The notes beneath the pieces were generated by a model. That model saw only the letters and a program-made list of their open reading frames with translations. It was not told where the DNA came from and made no database searches. From Gordionus sp. m RMFG-2023 (taxonomy: Eukaryota; Nematomorpha; Gordioida; Chordodea; Parachordodidae), in NCBI RefSeq assembly GCF_954871325.1, contig NC_088777.1, positions 32,589,366 through 32,653,365 on the forward strand: DNA of 64,000 nucleotides. The letters are read 5' to 3'. Below, piece after piece: positions 45,897-57,829 of this stretch (position 1 is its first letter; each line of letters begins with the position of its first letter). The translations under genes were made by a program, and so were the position numbers.

Positions 45897-46669
45897 AGAT
45901 CAACCTGCATTCAAATTTCCTATTTTTTAATTAACACTTTCTTGATTAAATTTTCACAACGCTTTAACCTAATTAAAGATTCTTATTCTTAATTTATAAA
46001 GTAGATAAAACATTTAGTATAATTAACTTAATTAAATATTCTTATTTAAACTTCAGAAAACAAACAGATATAAGTAAATAAGGCAATAAGGATTAGTTGC
46101 CTGAAAGGTTTTGTGATATTATAATGAAGAGTATGGAGTGAAAAGTGTAAGTGATATGTAAGTGTTAAAGCTTAATTTAATAATCTTACTTCTTCTAATA
46201 TTTAACTTATGAAATCAGTGAAAAGGAAACTTTGATTAAGTTATTATCATTATTTTAAAAGATATTCCCATTTTAAGATTTACAATATACTTGTAGGATC
46301 CATAGCCTTCAGCCTGTTTCACACAATGATATATATATCATTGGTTTCACATGAAAATCCTAGAGTGCCCTTATTTAGAGAATTTTTTTAAATAACTGGC
46401 CGATTTCAGGAATTCAAGGAAAATGATTAACTTGTTGAACCATTGTCCAAGCAGTATTATTTATAAATATCTATCCATTTTTGCAAAATCAAATGTGATA
46501 AAATGTTATTAACAAATATGGTTCCTGTTCTAAATCGCTAAAAGTAATAATCGCAAAAAATAATAAAAAATATAATATATTTAAAAATAAATTAAGACTG
46601 TTGGTAGGATCATCTGTTTGTATAAAATAAATAAATAAAATCAACAAATAAAAAAAATAAAAATAAATA

Positions 46670-46765
46670 CGTACCGATGGCATGACGTAGCGATAACATG
46701 ACGTAGCGATGCATGACCTCAAGATGACGTAGTGAGGACATCGGAAAATTATAAGATAGATAATT
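46670..46765 (-). repeat. dispersed GATGACGTAG repeat element, decayed copy
   Basis: Reverse version of the elements at 59870-60060 and 61045-61110: TACGTACCGATGGCATGACG, three 16-bp-like units, GACGTAGTGAGGACATCGGAA and the ATTATAAGATAGATAA flank. Between copies the flanks are conserved and the 16-bp unit number varies. Confidence 0.75.
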
Positions 46766-47038
46766 ATTTACATAAGATTGAAGTTAGTAATATGATTCGT
46801 TATGATGCAACATAAAGTAAATTTATATTAATTGCAACGAGTATACTTATTACGAATAAAGAAGAAAAACCAACTACTAATGTTGTTAAAAGGCCTGATT
46901 CGGGTCGATTTTTAACACACTACCAACTACTATAATTGGTAAAAATGATGAATCAAAATTTCAAATTAATAAAAGTGGTGAAATTAATATTAAAAATGAA
47001 ATTATATAGTTGTGCGAAAAGACATGTTGTTGACTTAT

Positions 47039-48375
47039 CAGCCGCATAACCAATGGGGGGAGAAGGGGGAAATCCCCCCCTGCATCCCAAATTTAACTGT
47101 TTTCATAAATATCATTTTAAGCTAATAAAAATTTACCCCCCCCCCACCCCCCCCTAATTAAAATTTTACAAATATTTGAATATCAATTTTCCAACAAAAC
47201 TTATTTTTTATAAATAAATTTAATTAAAATTTCCTTTCCTTGTGAGTACATTATCATTATTCAAAAATATTAATAAAATGGAAAAATTTTTAGTCAAAGA
47301 GATTGAAATCATGCGGTAATTTATTTAATTATTATATATAATTATTTTATTAAATTCAAAAATATTAGTGAGTTAGAATTAATAAGTATTTTTAATAATA
47401 TTTTAATTATTAATATATATCTATAATTTTTTTAATATTTTTCATTTTTACTTCCATTTTTAGAACAGAAGAAATAGAAATACAAAAGTTAAATAAGGCT
47501 GAGCATGAAAAAAAGTAATGTGTCGTCAGAAGCGATATCATTATTGAATTCAATTGATCAATCAGAGTTTATCATTGTTGCTAGTTGCATCAATAAATTT
47601 TTTTCCTATAGCTCACTACTTAGTAGAAATTTACAAAAACCAAATTTAGATTTGGTTCAGGTTATTGATTTGGCGGAAAATATATACGAACAGGTAGATA
47701 CAATAAGAATGAATGTAAATGAATATTTTCATAATATTTATCTAGACGTTGAATCGAAGGCTAAATTTTATGATATAACACTAATTAAACCTCGTCTAGC
47801 ACCTAGGCAATTATTGAGATGTAAAATAAATATTGGCTCAACTGAAGAATATTATAAAATATCCATTTTCATTCCATTCTTAGTTACTTTTTTATCGCAT
47901 AAAAGTACGTTTTTAGATAAAAAACAAGTCTTTAGCAATCTTAAAGTTTTAACCCAAAGATCCTTCTTCGTTTTCTAATGAATTAAATATTTCGCAAAAT
48001 TTTATTCCTATGATATTGATACTGAAATAAATTTAATTAGTGAATTCGAATTGTGGTATAAATATTTACGTTTAGCTATTTTACCTGAGCATGCTATTGA
48101 TGCGCTCAATCGGTGTAAAGAAACCTTGGCTCATTTTCCTAATATTTTGAAGTTGTTTTATATTCTTGCATGTTTGCCTATTACAACATGTACGAATGAA
48201 AGGACTTTTTCCAACTTGAGAAGGTTGAAAATATATTTAAGAAGTATTACTTCCGAATCTTGGCTAAATGGGTTAGCTCTGTTAAATAACCACAGAGATT
48301 TGGTTCCAACGACAAACGAAATTCTTGATGAAGTGGCAACATTCCCACGAAAATTAAAAATCACATTATAATTAT
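47039..48375 (+). mobile_element. hAT deletion derivative of a ZMYM1-like family
   Basis: A degenerate left end CAGCCGCATAACCAATGGGG lies at 47039, followed by C and G runs. A short first exon (47277-47317, MEKFLVKEIEIMR) ends at a GT donor, and the next exon starts after TTTTTAG at 47463. It goes directly into the C-terminal half of the transposase, so DUF4371 and the zinc finger are deleted. The right end is not recognisable; a different element begins at 48664. Confidence 0.6.
47505..48371 (+). pseudogene. hAT transposase C-terminal half (RNase H-like part and dimerisation domain)
   Basis: Frame 47505-47978 contains YEQVDTIRMNVNEYFHNIYL, DVESKAKFYDITLIKPRLAP and IGSTEEYYKISIFIPFL, matching the 19526-19882 protein. 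Frame 48051-48371 contains AIDALNRCKETLAHFPNILK, ILACLPITTCTNERTFSNLR and WLNGLALLNNHRDL, the dimerisation domain. The two are in different frames with a short gap. It is clearly a different subfamily from copies 1-3. Confidence 0.8.
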
Positions 48376-48663
48376 AGTATTTAATAAAAAATTTTGTATA
48401 ATATTGTATTTGATAAGAAATTAAAAAAACTTGTTTTTTAAATTATTTTTTAGTCAATATTTTATACACACACTACTATTAGTATTTTCAATAAAAAAAT
48501 TATATTCTACTTATATTGTATGAGAATTTAAGCTGAGGCAAGTTTTTAAAGCAAATTTTATAAAAAAAATGACATTAAACTTTATTTCAACTTTACATTT
48601 AAAAAAACTTTATTAAATATAATATACCTAACTTAAAATAATAAAAAATAGGCTTGTAATATC

Positions 48664-48817
48664 TAGTGTTGTTAATTGGTTGGTTATGTAGAACCCAGAC
48701 CCGGGGCTTGGGTCTAAAAATCGACCAAACTAGCTCTGAGCACGAACCCCGAGCATAGATCCGGGGTTCAGACCCGGGTCGTGTTGTTGTGTTGTGACGA
48801 TTTAATAAACATGTTGA
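48664..48817 (+). mobile_element. TAGTGTTGTTAA end with GC-rich subterminal block
   Basis: TAGTGTTGTTAATTGGTTGG at 48664, then about 130 bases with ACCCAGACCCGGGGCTTGGG and CCCGGGTCG-type repeats, then straight into the 245-bp tandem array. This is the same plan as the arms of the foldback-like element, with unrelated tandem units. No matching right end was found. Confidence 0.65.
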
Positions 48818-49943
48818 TAATTAAAATATTTTTTTATTGTAATAACACTGATAGAGGGCGAGGCGGAAGTCTTGGGGGGTCAGGAATATTTTTATCAACA
48901 CAAAATATCGATATGATGGGTATCAAATAAAATCTAATTTAAATATCTTTAGATTAAAAGTATTCATTTTTTGTCATGATGGGTATGACTTGGTCTGGGG
49001 GGTGGATGGAGGGGGGGGTGTAAAAAATAATATTTTTTGATATGGGTATCAAATTAAAGGTAATTAAAATATTTTTTTATTGTAATAATAATCACTCATA
49101 GAGGGCGGGTCTAAGTCTTAGGGGGTCAGAAATATTTTTATCAACACAAAATATCGATATGGGTATCAAAGAAAATCTAATTTAAATATCTTTAGATTAA
49201 AAGTATTCATTTTTTGTCATGATGGGTATGACTTGGTCTGGGGGGTGGATGGAGGGAGGGGTGTAAAAAATAATATTTTTTGATATGGGTATCAAATTAA
49301 AGGTAATTAAAATATTTTTTTATTGTAATAATAATAATCACTCATAGAGGGCGGGTCTAAGTCTTGGGGGGTTAGAAATATTTTTATCAACCAAAAATAT
49401 CGATATGGGTATCAAATAAAATCTAATTTAAATATCTTTAGATTAAAAGTATTCATTTTTTGTCATGATAGGTATAAATTGGTCTGGGAGGTGGATGGAG
49501 GGGGGGGGTGTAAAAAATAATATTTTTTGATATGGGTATCAAATTAAAGGTAATTAAAATAATTTTGTGTAATAATAATAATGACTAATAGAGGGCGGGT
49601 CTAGGTCTTGGGGGGTCAGGAATATTTTTATCAACACAAAATATCGATATGGGTATCAAATAAAATCTAATTTAAATATCTTTAGATTAAAAGTATTTAT
49701 TTTTTGTCTTAATGGGTATGACTTGGTCTATGGAGGTGGATGGAGGGGGGGGTGTGTAAGGAATAATATTTTTTGATATGGGTATCAAATAAAAGGTAAT
49801 TAAAATATTTTTTTATTGTAATAATAATCACTCATAGAGGGCGGGTCTAGGTCTTGGGGGGTCAGGAATATTTTTATCAACACAAAATATCGATTTGGGT
49901 ATCAAATAAAATCTAATTTAAATATCCTTAGATTAAAAGTATT
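48818..49943 (+). repeat. tandem array of 245-bp units, four and a half copies
   Basis: Units start at 48818, 49061, 49303, 49551 and 49798, each with GAGGGCGGGTCTAAGTCTTG, AATATTTTTATCAACACAAA, TATCGATATGGGTATCAAA, GGTCTGGGGGGTGGATGGAG and a second GATATGGGTATCAAATTAAA. Each unit is itself a diverged duplicate around ATGGGTATCAAA. The last unit is cut at 49943 where the hAT remnant begins. Confidence 0.92.
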
Positions 49944-51590
49944 CTAAAACTTAATTATATTTTATTTGAGATTTAAATAATAGAACTAAATGTTTACCGT
50001 CGTTATTGAGATGTTTATAAAATTCCTGGCATGACATATTATATATTAGTTTAACCATTTGCTCGGCCTCTAATGTTGTTAAAGCAATCCGATTTATCTC
50101 CTTTTTCCAGTATGTCTTCTTACCTCCTTCTAATGCGCACGGATGAGGCATTAGAAGGAGGTAAGAAGACATACTCGCATATTTTTTCAAGCATGGGGAT
50201 TTATCGTTATTACGAAAAAATTCTACCCATTTCTCCTCTGCTTTTAGACCATCTAACTTAAGTATTTTGGCGAATCATAAAAAATAGAGAGGATTACAAT
50301 CTCCTCAAACAAGACATCAATGTCTATCGGTATTTTTAATATATTAAATTACAAAAACCATCGATTGATGGTTTCTGTTCCAAGGTCATAATATTTATAT
50401 ATTTGTAAATAGAGTTATTAAAATCAAATTTTGATTGTAAATATTCTAAAATTGTCTTAATAAAAATATCTGCTTCATTTAAAAATGTATTAATTAAAGT
50501 ATTATTTGAACATTTTAATATAATATTTTTAGCAATAGCGTCATAAAATTGAGCTGTAGCATGATTTTCTGAATCTTTTTTATAAAGAATATTCTAATTG
50601 CAACTGAATATTAACTGCATGAAGTAGATTTCCTACATGTGAAACGAAACCCAAATATGCTTCTGCCATCATACTCGAAAAAATTTTTCAAAATTTTAGG
50701 ACAGCTTTTAAAATCTTTATTTAAGAAAAGTATTTTTTTAAGGGTTTGTAAAATTTTAAAATTCTATCAATGGACAACCACCTGATCGGTATATATTGCA
50801 ACAACCCATTCCAAGTCAGACCACTTCACCAACTCTTTTAATTCATTAACTCTTTTAGTTGATGACTAAATTCGTTAAAACATTTCATCACAATTATTTC
50901 GACATCCACAGATAGTACATTCATTGCCTTCTTGCTAGAATTCTGTAGTATATGGCATATACAGCCAATTGGTATTTATTCATTATTGTGCTGCCTCAAT
51001 TCGGTAACTTTGGTTTTTGCCAAAATTTACAGAGGCATTATCAGCGCAGAAAGCTGACATGCAAATCATTGATAACCCTGAATCAGCTATAAAGTTTGCA
51101 CTTATATTGGAGTTGTTAAATATCATGAGAAAAAGATTCGACCCACATTGTGATGATATAGCTCTGTGAATGTTGAACTACATGATAGATGTATACGATT
51201 TCCGCAAATGTAGTTGCATCTGTATTATTTATTATTTGAGAATATTTTTGTATTGCAATCGATGTTGAATACTCCCACTGACTTATATGAATGAAATGAT
51301 GTTGATTTATTATTGGATAAAAATAAAACAGGATAGAAAGAAATTTACAAACTAGACATGTTTTTTGAATAAATATTTTAAATTATTTAAAAATATAAAA
51401 ATCATCAATTAATGTATCTTAAAATTATTATTTATATATTAATAATGTTAAAATACTAAAAAAAAAATTGCGGGAGAAATTAAAAAATTGCTGTAGATTT
51501 TTGCGGGAGATTTCCAATTGCGGTAGTTTTGCGGGAGCAAGATGTCTGCGTGTAAACTAAAAAATTGCGGGAACCCTGATCGTGAATACC
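49944..51590 (-). pseudogene. hAT remnant (GCGGGAG-ended family), transposase on minus strand
   Basis: Minus-strand pieces: SAFCADNASVNFGKNQSYRI near 51050, CFNEFS with a decayed VNELKELVKWSDLEW near 50840-50890 and RWLSIDRILKFYKPLKK-like sequence near 50730-50790, typical of a hAT RNase H core. The low end (49951-50190) reads AEQMVKLIYNMSCQEFYKHL. Many breaks. The 5' end at about 51560-51580 carries TTTAGTTTACACGCAGACAT and CCCGCAA, as at 8310. Confidence 0.65.
50110..50174. repeat. perfect 27-bp palindrome with 11-base loop
   Basis: Arms 50110-50136 and 50148-50174 are exact reverse complements (GTATGTCTTCTTACCTCCTT and onward). The related copy near 7430-7490 has only one side. It looks like a local inverted duplication, not an inherited part of the transposon. 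Confidence 0.93.
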
Positions 51591-52685
51591 AATTATTTAC
51601 TTCATTATCTTATTCCTCATTTTATTTGATCAAATAAATTCTTATTAACATTTTTTGATTGAATACTCAAAAAAAAAAATCTTATTTACATTTTTTTGAT
51701 TGAATAATATTCTCAAATAATAAAATATTTTGCAGGATCTGAATATTTTGAAATTATATCTCAACCATATTTTGATTTTATATAAGACAGACGTGTGATA
51801 ATAATCAAAACTATGAGATGACGGGTGAATCTTCTTTAGCACTCCTCCTCATCTGTATTTAATATATATTTAGTTTTATAGTCCCTCTTTTAGGTAATTA
51901 TTTTATTTAGTTATTAATGGTTAATAACTATTAAAATATTTTAAAAATATTAAATGTACTTGTCCAAGATACATATATAAAATTAGAAGAAAAAAATAAA
52001 TATACGTGTTTAAAAAATAGCGATGAAATTAAACAAATCCGGCAAGAAAATTCGTACTTAATTCTGAACTATGATGGGGCATAACGATACTATTAAATAT
52101 AGATATACTGACACATTTAAAGAAGGTTACATGACCGGTCTGTTGTTTTGAATCCTCTTTTTTTAATACCGGAAATTATTTTAAAACTCAAAAAATAGAA
52201 GATTTATTATATTTATAAATTTATAAATTTTAAAAGAAGAAAAAAATTCTAATATATATTAGAATTTTTTTTCTTTAGAATATGATTTAAAGAAAAAATT
52301 TAAGTTATTTACTAGATTAAATTGAAAATATATTTTATTTTCAAACAAAATATTTTTATATGGGATGGGATGTTTTTTTATTGATTCAATCGTCATCCTC
52401 ATGAGTTTTAAGGTTGAGTCAATTTTTAATATATTATTATATTACATTTTTTTTAAAAAAATTTTAAATATAAAATAAACAAAAATGCATACATGTGTAA
52501 TATAAATTATATTTAATCTTATGTATGGTTATCTTAATTATTAAATATAAAAATAAATAAAATTTTAATTTTGTATAGTAAATAACTAAAAAATAATAAT
52601 TAATAAACAACTTCAAAAATATTAAAAAAACGCATCATGAGACTTGGCCATTTCATCACAAATTATAAATTTACATTTCTTTTTA
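51591..52685. other. AT-rich stretch, nothing recognised
   Basis: A and T runs without TIR, tandem repeat or coding signal. A 65-codon minus-strand frame at 51645-51842 overlaps a local duplication of CTTATTTACATTTTTTGATTG-like sequence and has no motif. Confidence 0.5.
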
Positions 52686-52693
52686 TTATTTAT

Positions 52694-54181
52694 TAGTGTT
52701 GTAAACGAACGCGTTCAAAATGAACGCGTTCGTGAAGTTTGTGAATGAAGTTCGTTTTTTTGAAAAGAATGATGAACGGCGTTCCTTTCATTTTTGACGA
52801 ACTTTGAACGGAACGCGTTCGAATTTAACGTTCGTTTAATTTTAAAAATATTTTTATTATATTTATTTGAAAAATTATATTTCCGAATTTTTTTTAAAAA
52901 TGTATTATTTATATTTTTTAATCGGCTGTGTATTTCCTTTTCACATTTCAATTTTTTTAACACATTGTTTATTAATTTAAATATTATTGTTTATATTTTA
53001 ATTTAATAGATTAGCATAAGCATGGAGGATATTATTATTTAATCCTCATCATCTGATTTTGAAAATCCAAAATCAGATGAATTATCATTACCATGACCAA
53101 ATATGATAAATGTTTTACATTAACATCCTATATTGAAGGAACTAATCCAATGCTTGCCAAGTGTAAAATGTGGCCAAAAAGTATATTGTCAAAATCTTCA
53201 GGTTCCAATTTAAAACGACATTTGATTTAATATTAATTATTTGATTTTATATGATATAACTAAGTTAAATCATTAAATTTGAAGAAATAATGCATTTGGG
53301 ATATTTGATTGCAACAATAACGATAGTTATTTTAAAATTAAAAAAATTAGTGGCCTCAAATATGGTCAACCATTGATAGACGCCGTATTAAATGGGATTA
53401 ATAAAAGGTATTAAACCTATCACTCTCAATTAATTACATATTATTTTTTTAAAGATTTGAACATATATATAAGGATCAATATGTTCTTTCTGCAATTATA
53501 CCCCAGAATTCAAACTTCAATGACCATGGATAAAACTTCCACAGAACGAACCTATTAAAAATAAACTTATAGCGTTATTGAAAAAAATGCTTTGAAAACT
53601 TTAGAGAACTGTTAATTTATAGATATCCTTTTTTTGTCGAGAGTAAAGAGTGGAATGGAGGAGGATAACTTATCTCAATTTTTTGCAAATAACAAAACAA
53701 TATGTTTTATTTAATTCTCCACGTTAAAAGAGCTGTTTATTAGGTATAATACCGCAACCCCCTCATCTGCCCCTGTAGAGCGTTTTTAGTATAGCTAATG
53801 CTGTATTAACTGCCAAGTGTTCCTGTCTATCAGATAAATATTTTGAAAACAATTGTTATTAAAATTTAATAAAAAAATTTTTTCATAAATAAAAATATCA
53901 TTTTATACTCTATATTATATTATACTTTATTTATAATTATATTATCAAAATAAAACTATATTATTTTTTAACATGGCTAAAATATATTGTATTAAGGAAT
54001 ATAAGTTTATATATATTAAATTAAATTTTAAAAAAATTTATCATAAAATTTTGAGCGGTTTTATGAACTTGAACGTGAACGCGTTCCTTTTGTTTGAACA
54101 TAAACTTGAACGTGAACGCGTTCGATTTTTGTCAATGAACGTTGAATGCGTTCGATTTTTAAAAAAATGTTTACAGCACTA
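52694..54181 (+). mobile_element. hAT transposon with TAGTGTTGTAAACGAACGCG ends
   Basis: Left end TAGTGTTGTAAACG at 52694, right end TTTACAGCACTA at 54181. Perfect 8-bp duplications TTATTTAT at 52686-52693 and 54182-54189. Subterminal regions repeat GAACGCGTTCG in both orientations (52708-52830 and 54070-54160), likely binding clusters. A decayed BED-finger exon lies inside (plus strand). 1.49 kb, non-autonomous. Confidence 0.9.
53020..53230 (+). pseudogene. decayed BED zinc-finger exon in the 52694 element
   Basis: The plus strand reads MEDIII, a stop, SSSSDFENPKSDELSLP and later LAKCKMWPKSILSKSSGSNL followed by KRHL. GSNLKRHL with the preceding Cys is the BED pattern; the second Cys position has become Trp and there are stops and at least one shift. 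Confidence 0.55.
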
Positions 54182-54479
54182 TTATTTATACATGCATGAA
54201 TGACGTTTAATTTTTATTGTTTGTTTATATATAATTACAATTTTTTTATTTTTTTTTCCGGTCATGGGTTACTTTATAATTTGAATATTTACTGATATTT
54301 TTATTTTGCGCGAAAACATTTTGATCAAAAGAAAGTCCCCAAATTTAAAAAAATATTTAAATGGATGGTAAGAAAATGAGATTAAAAGCTTTATTAATTT
54401 AGAATGTATAAGATAAGTATAAGATTTAATTTAAGATTAGAAAATGAGATTTATTTTTTTACTTTACATTCATCCGAGC

Positions 54480-54800
54480 CCCCGGTGTAATTTAGGTGGG
54501 TCTGAACCACAGGTCTGAACCCCTTGGCAAAGTGTATGCGTTATTTGATCCTCCTGAATCTATAAACCGTATACCAGTAGAATAAACCGTTCGTGGGTTA
54601 TGAGAAAAATAGAAAAGTTTTGGCATTTTGCCAAAATTTAAAATTGAATCATTTTTTAGTTAAAGCCAATATTTAGTGCCTTAATTGATCCTCCGTATTC
54701 TTTAAATGAAATGTCAAAAAAGTTATAGGAAAGTGTGTTACCAACAATAAATATTTCAAGGTCAAATTTAGACCTGACAAATTATGGATGCATTAAAGAT
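54480..54800 (-). repeat. repeat unit shared, inverted, with 57280-57830
   Basis: ATCCTCCTGAATCTATAAAC and CCGTATACCAGTAGAATAAA are the reverse of GTATACGGTCTAAAGATTC-type sequence at 57560-57590. This places inverted copies of one repeat on both sides of hAT copy 3. Confidence 0.6.
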
Positions 54801-54806
54801 AAAACT

Positions 54807-56923
54807 CAGGCGCGTACGCAGGAATTTGGTCTGGGGGGGGGATAATAAATTTTTTAAGAAATATTATTGTTTTTTAAAAATATCAAGCATAAATTTATTA
54901 GGACTGATAACTATTTCTAATACACAATTTTAAATTAATGTGAATTATAAAAAAATTATATGTAAAGAATCACTTAAATGACCCAAAATAGAAATTTGAA
55001 TTTTTTGAGCTTTAAAATTTATATATAAAGTATAAAAAATTTAAATGTTAGAAATATAAATTAACACACAAAAAGCTTAGGGAATAAATTGTATTTTGTA
55101 TGTTATATATTTACAATGTAAAATCCAATCTTCGTTGGGATTGAGCTATTTTTTCAATTATCTCATCCTTGCTTGTGGTCAAATGCCTATGAATATTCAA
55201 AAGATCCAAACCTTACAATCTACTTTAAAAGTTGTACTTCTTGGTATGTTTTTCAGAAACCTGCAGGCCCGACCCCCGGGCCGGACCGTATTGCCAGGTC
55301 CGAAATTTTTAAAAAAAACACCAGGGCTGAGCCTGAATTTTTTAAAAAAAACATCTAGGCCGGGCCTGAAAATTTTTTTTAAAAAAATATCCGGGCCGGA
55401 CTGTATATTTTAAAACAGCCTATATTTGAAATCGTTATTATTAGCTATAAAAATCAAAAATAAATATAATTTATTTTTAAAAAATCCGGGTCGGGCCTGA
55501 AAATTTTATTTTAAAAAAGGCCGGGCCGGGCCTGAAAATTGAGCTTAGCCGTAAAAATCTTTAAAAAAATCCGGGTCGTGCCCTGCAAATGGTACATCTG
55601 CAGGGCTCTGTTATTCTTCTTAAAAAAGAGAATGTTCTCTCATTAGTCTACTATTGGGAAGAGTTGCTAATATATATAAACCCTTTTAATACATTGGGAA
55701 TATAATCTAAAATGTGTTTGAAATAATGCAGAGCATCCATAGCATTTTTTGGGACTGTATCAACCATAGTTAATCTTATAAAAATAGTTATTCAGCTAAT
55801 AAGGCATCATAAGATACTTTAACATCTCCATGATAAAAATCCAACAAATATATTTTTTTCTATCACCATCTGAAAAAGGTTGGGAAGGCTTTTATGAAAA
55901 TAATATTTGCAGATTGGTAAGTGCTGCATAATGAATTAAAAACCATTCATTTATTTGGTTTATAAATGTATTTGTATCTAAGATATACTCTTCTACTGAT
56001 CCTATATTAATGTTTTAACTATGAGCTTCCCTTGCTACAAGTAGAGTGAGACAAATATTAACACGTATAGCTCTGCTTTTGACTTAACAATAACATATAA
56101 AATATGATTTTTCATAAACATTAGCCCTAATTTCCTTGAATTCTAATAAAATGCTCTCCGCTATTCTCATCTTCTTAATCAAGTCATCATGTTTTTGAAA
56201 AGTAATACATAAAATAGTTGTACATTCTAATGAGAAAAAAATTTTGGAATAAGCATTGAATCCAATAATTTTCTTGCTTCTAAGGAAAAATTTCTTTCAG
56301 GCCATTGTGATATGTCAGTAGTAGCAAATAATCGGCTCTTCTAACTCCATAAAAGCTGTTACTGCTTGATGGCGGTAACTCTATCTCGTAGGACTAGGTT
56401 GCAATTTCTTTCTCCCTGTTGGACAATTTCAGAATAATTATTATTTGACTAGAAATTTAAAATGGTAGATAAATATTACGCTACTAAAAATTTGAAAATA
56501 ATAAGATAATATTATGCGGGAGAACTTGAAATCGAAATTAATTGATAAACTTATGATGAATGTGATAATAAATGTAATTAAATATATATTTAATATGAGA
56601 TAGGAATTAATATTAACAAATATAAATTAATATAGTACTGTGTAAATTTAATTCAAAACATTTCCATATTTATTAATTTATTTGAAAATAAAATTATTTG
56701 ACTTGTAAATGTTAAAATAACATATTTATATATTCTTATCAATTTTTTACATAAAATTTTTCTTTACAAACGAATTAAAAAATATTGAAATGTTTTAAAT
56801 TAAATCTGCACAACACTCTAAACAAAAATATTTTTGAAAAATATATCCGGCATCTGCATTTATTTTTTGGCTTGGGGGGGGGGGGATTTGTTCCCCTGCC
56901 CCCCCCCGCTGCGTACGCCAATG
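54807..56923 (-). mobile_element. hAT transposon (ZMYM1-like family), copy 3, shortened
   Basis: Left end CAGGCGCGTACGCAGGAATT at 54807, right end CTGCGTACGCCAATG at 56923. Duplications ATAAAACT (54799-54806) and ATGAAACT (56924-56931), one mismatch. Contains the C-terminal and middle transposase pieces (decayed, minus strand, 55620-56420) and the 357-bp MITE. The N-terminal half of the gene is deleted. Confidence 0.88.
55254..55610. mobile_element. 357-bp GC-rich MITE in hAT copy 3, same site as in copy 1
   Basis: Ends CAGAAACCTGCAGGCCCG and, inverted, CAGAGCCCTGCAG. Same length as 35953-36309 and same junctions with the host hAT (ATAA before, AAAAACATACC after, read in the transposase direction). 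Confidence 0.82.
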
Positions 56924-57191
56924 ATGAAACTTATATCAATTTTTATGTTCCGTTGATATAAAAAAAAAGAAATCACACTTGAGAATTATATTTTCGTCCA
57001 TCAAATGGAGTTGAACTTTATTTTTATAAATAACTTTTTTAGTCGTTATGATAATTTCTAGAGAAGAGTTTGGGTATAATTGTTCGTATCTATCTAGGAT
57101 AACATAATATTATGATAAGCAGAGGATGGGAAATCCTATGAGGTTCGGAAATAGGGATTTCGATCTGCAGTATGCATATAGAAATTTACAT

Positions 57192-57260
57192 TGTAACTCT
57201 ACCTACCGAGAAGGGTTTCGGCTTCACTGAGTTAAACCCTTCTCGGTAGATAGAGTTACA
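57192..57260. other. strong stem-loop, 27-bp arms, 15-base loop
   Basis: Arms 57192-57218 and 57234-57260 pair at 26 of 27 positions (TGTAACTCTACCTACCGAGA and onward); loop CGGCTTCACTGAGTT. It lies outside the recognised transposons and is less AT-rich than its surroundings. It could be a small foldback MITE or a hairpin RNA source. Confidence 0.85.
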
Positions 57261-57369
57261 GTGTCAATTGTCTTTTCTTATCTGCTTTGTCTACTGAATT
57301 ATTTAATGCCTACAAATAGTCTTTTCATTAAGATCTTCAACCGTTATTAAAATAAGCGCTTGCAGTCAG

Positions 57370-57829
57370 TAATTTGAATACGGATATAACTTGGTTACGG
57401 TTAGTGATACCGATATCCGGTTTGGAGATTATTAACGTGCATATTGAATACTAAATAATTGCCAAGTTTCAAAACATAATCTTTTTTATTTTAGGTTTTA
57501 GCAAAGTGCTATCATTTATTATTTTGCTCATAACTCATAAACGGTTCATTCCGCTGGTATACGGTCTAAAGATTCTGGAGGATCAAATAACATACTACAC
57601 TTTGGCATGATTTTCGATAATTGATCCTCACTTTCTAAAAATAATTCTGTTAACTTCACGTTTTGAAAAAATGGTTATAACTCGGTTACGGTTAGTGATA
57701 CGATATCTGTTTGGCTTTGGATATTGTTAATGCACATATTGAAAACTAAATAATTGACAAGTTTCAAAACATAATCTTTTTTATTTTAAGTGTTGGCAAA
57801 GTGCCAATATTTTTTATTTTGCTCATAAC
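57370..57829 (+). repeat. tandem duplication of an about 290-bp unit
   Basis: GGTTACGGTTAGTGATAC followed by CATATTGAAAACTAAATAATT-like and TTTCAAAACATAATCTTTTT occurs at 57392-57540 and again at 57675-57829. The second copy is cut by the hAT end at 57830. Confidence 0.8.

Noticed and set aside
49951-50261. Frames on both strands both containing MSSYLLLM
   Set aside because: The palindrome at 50110-50174 encodes the same residues on both strands; only the minus strand fits a hAT remnant.
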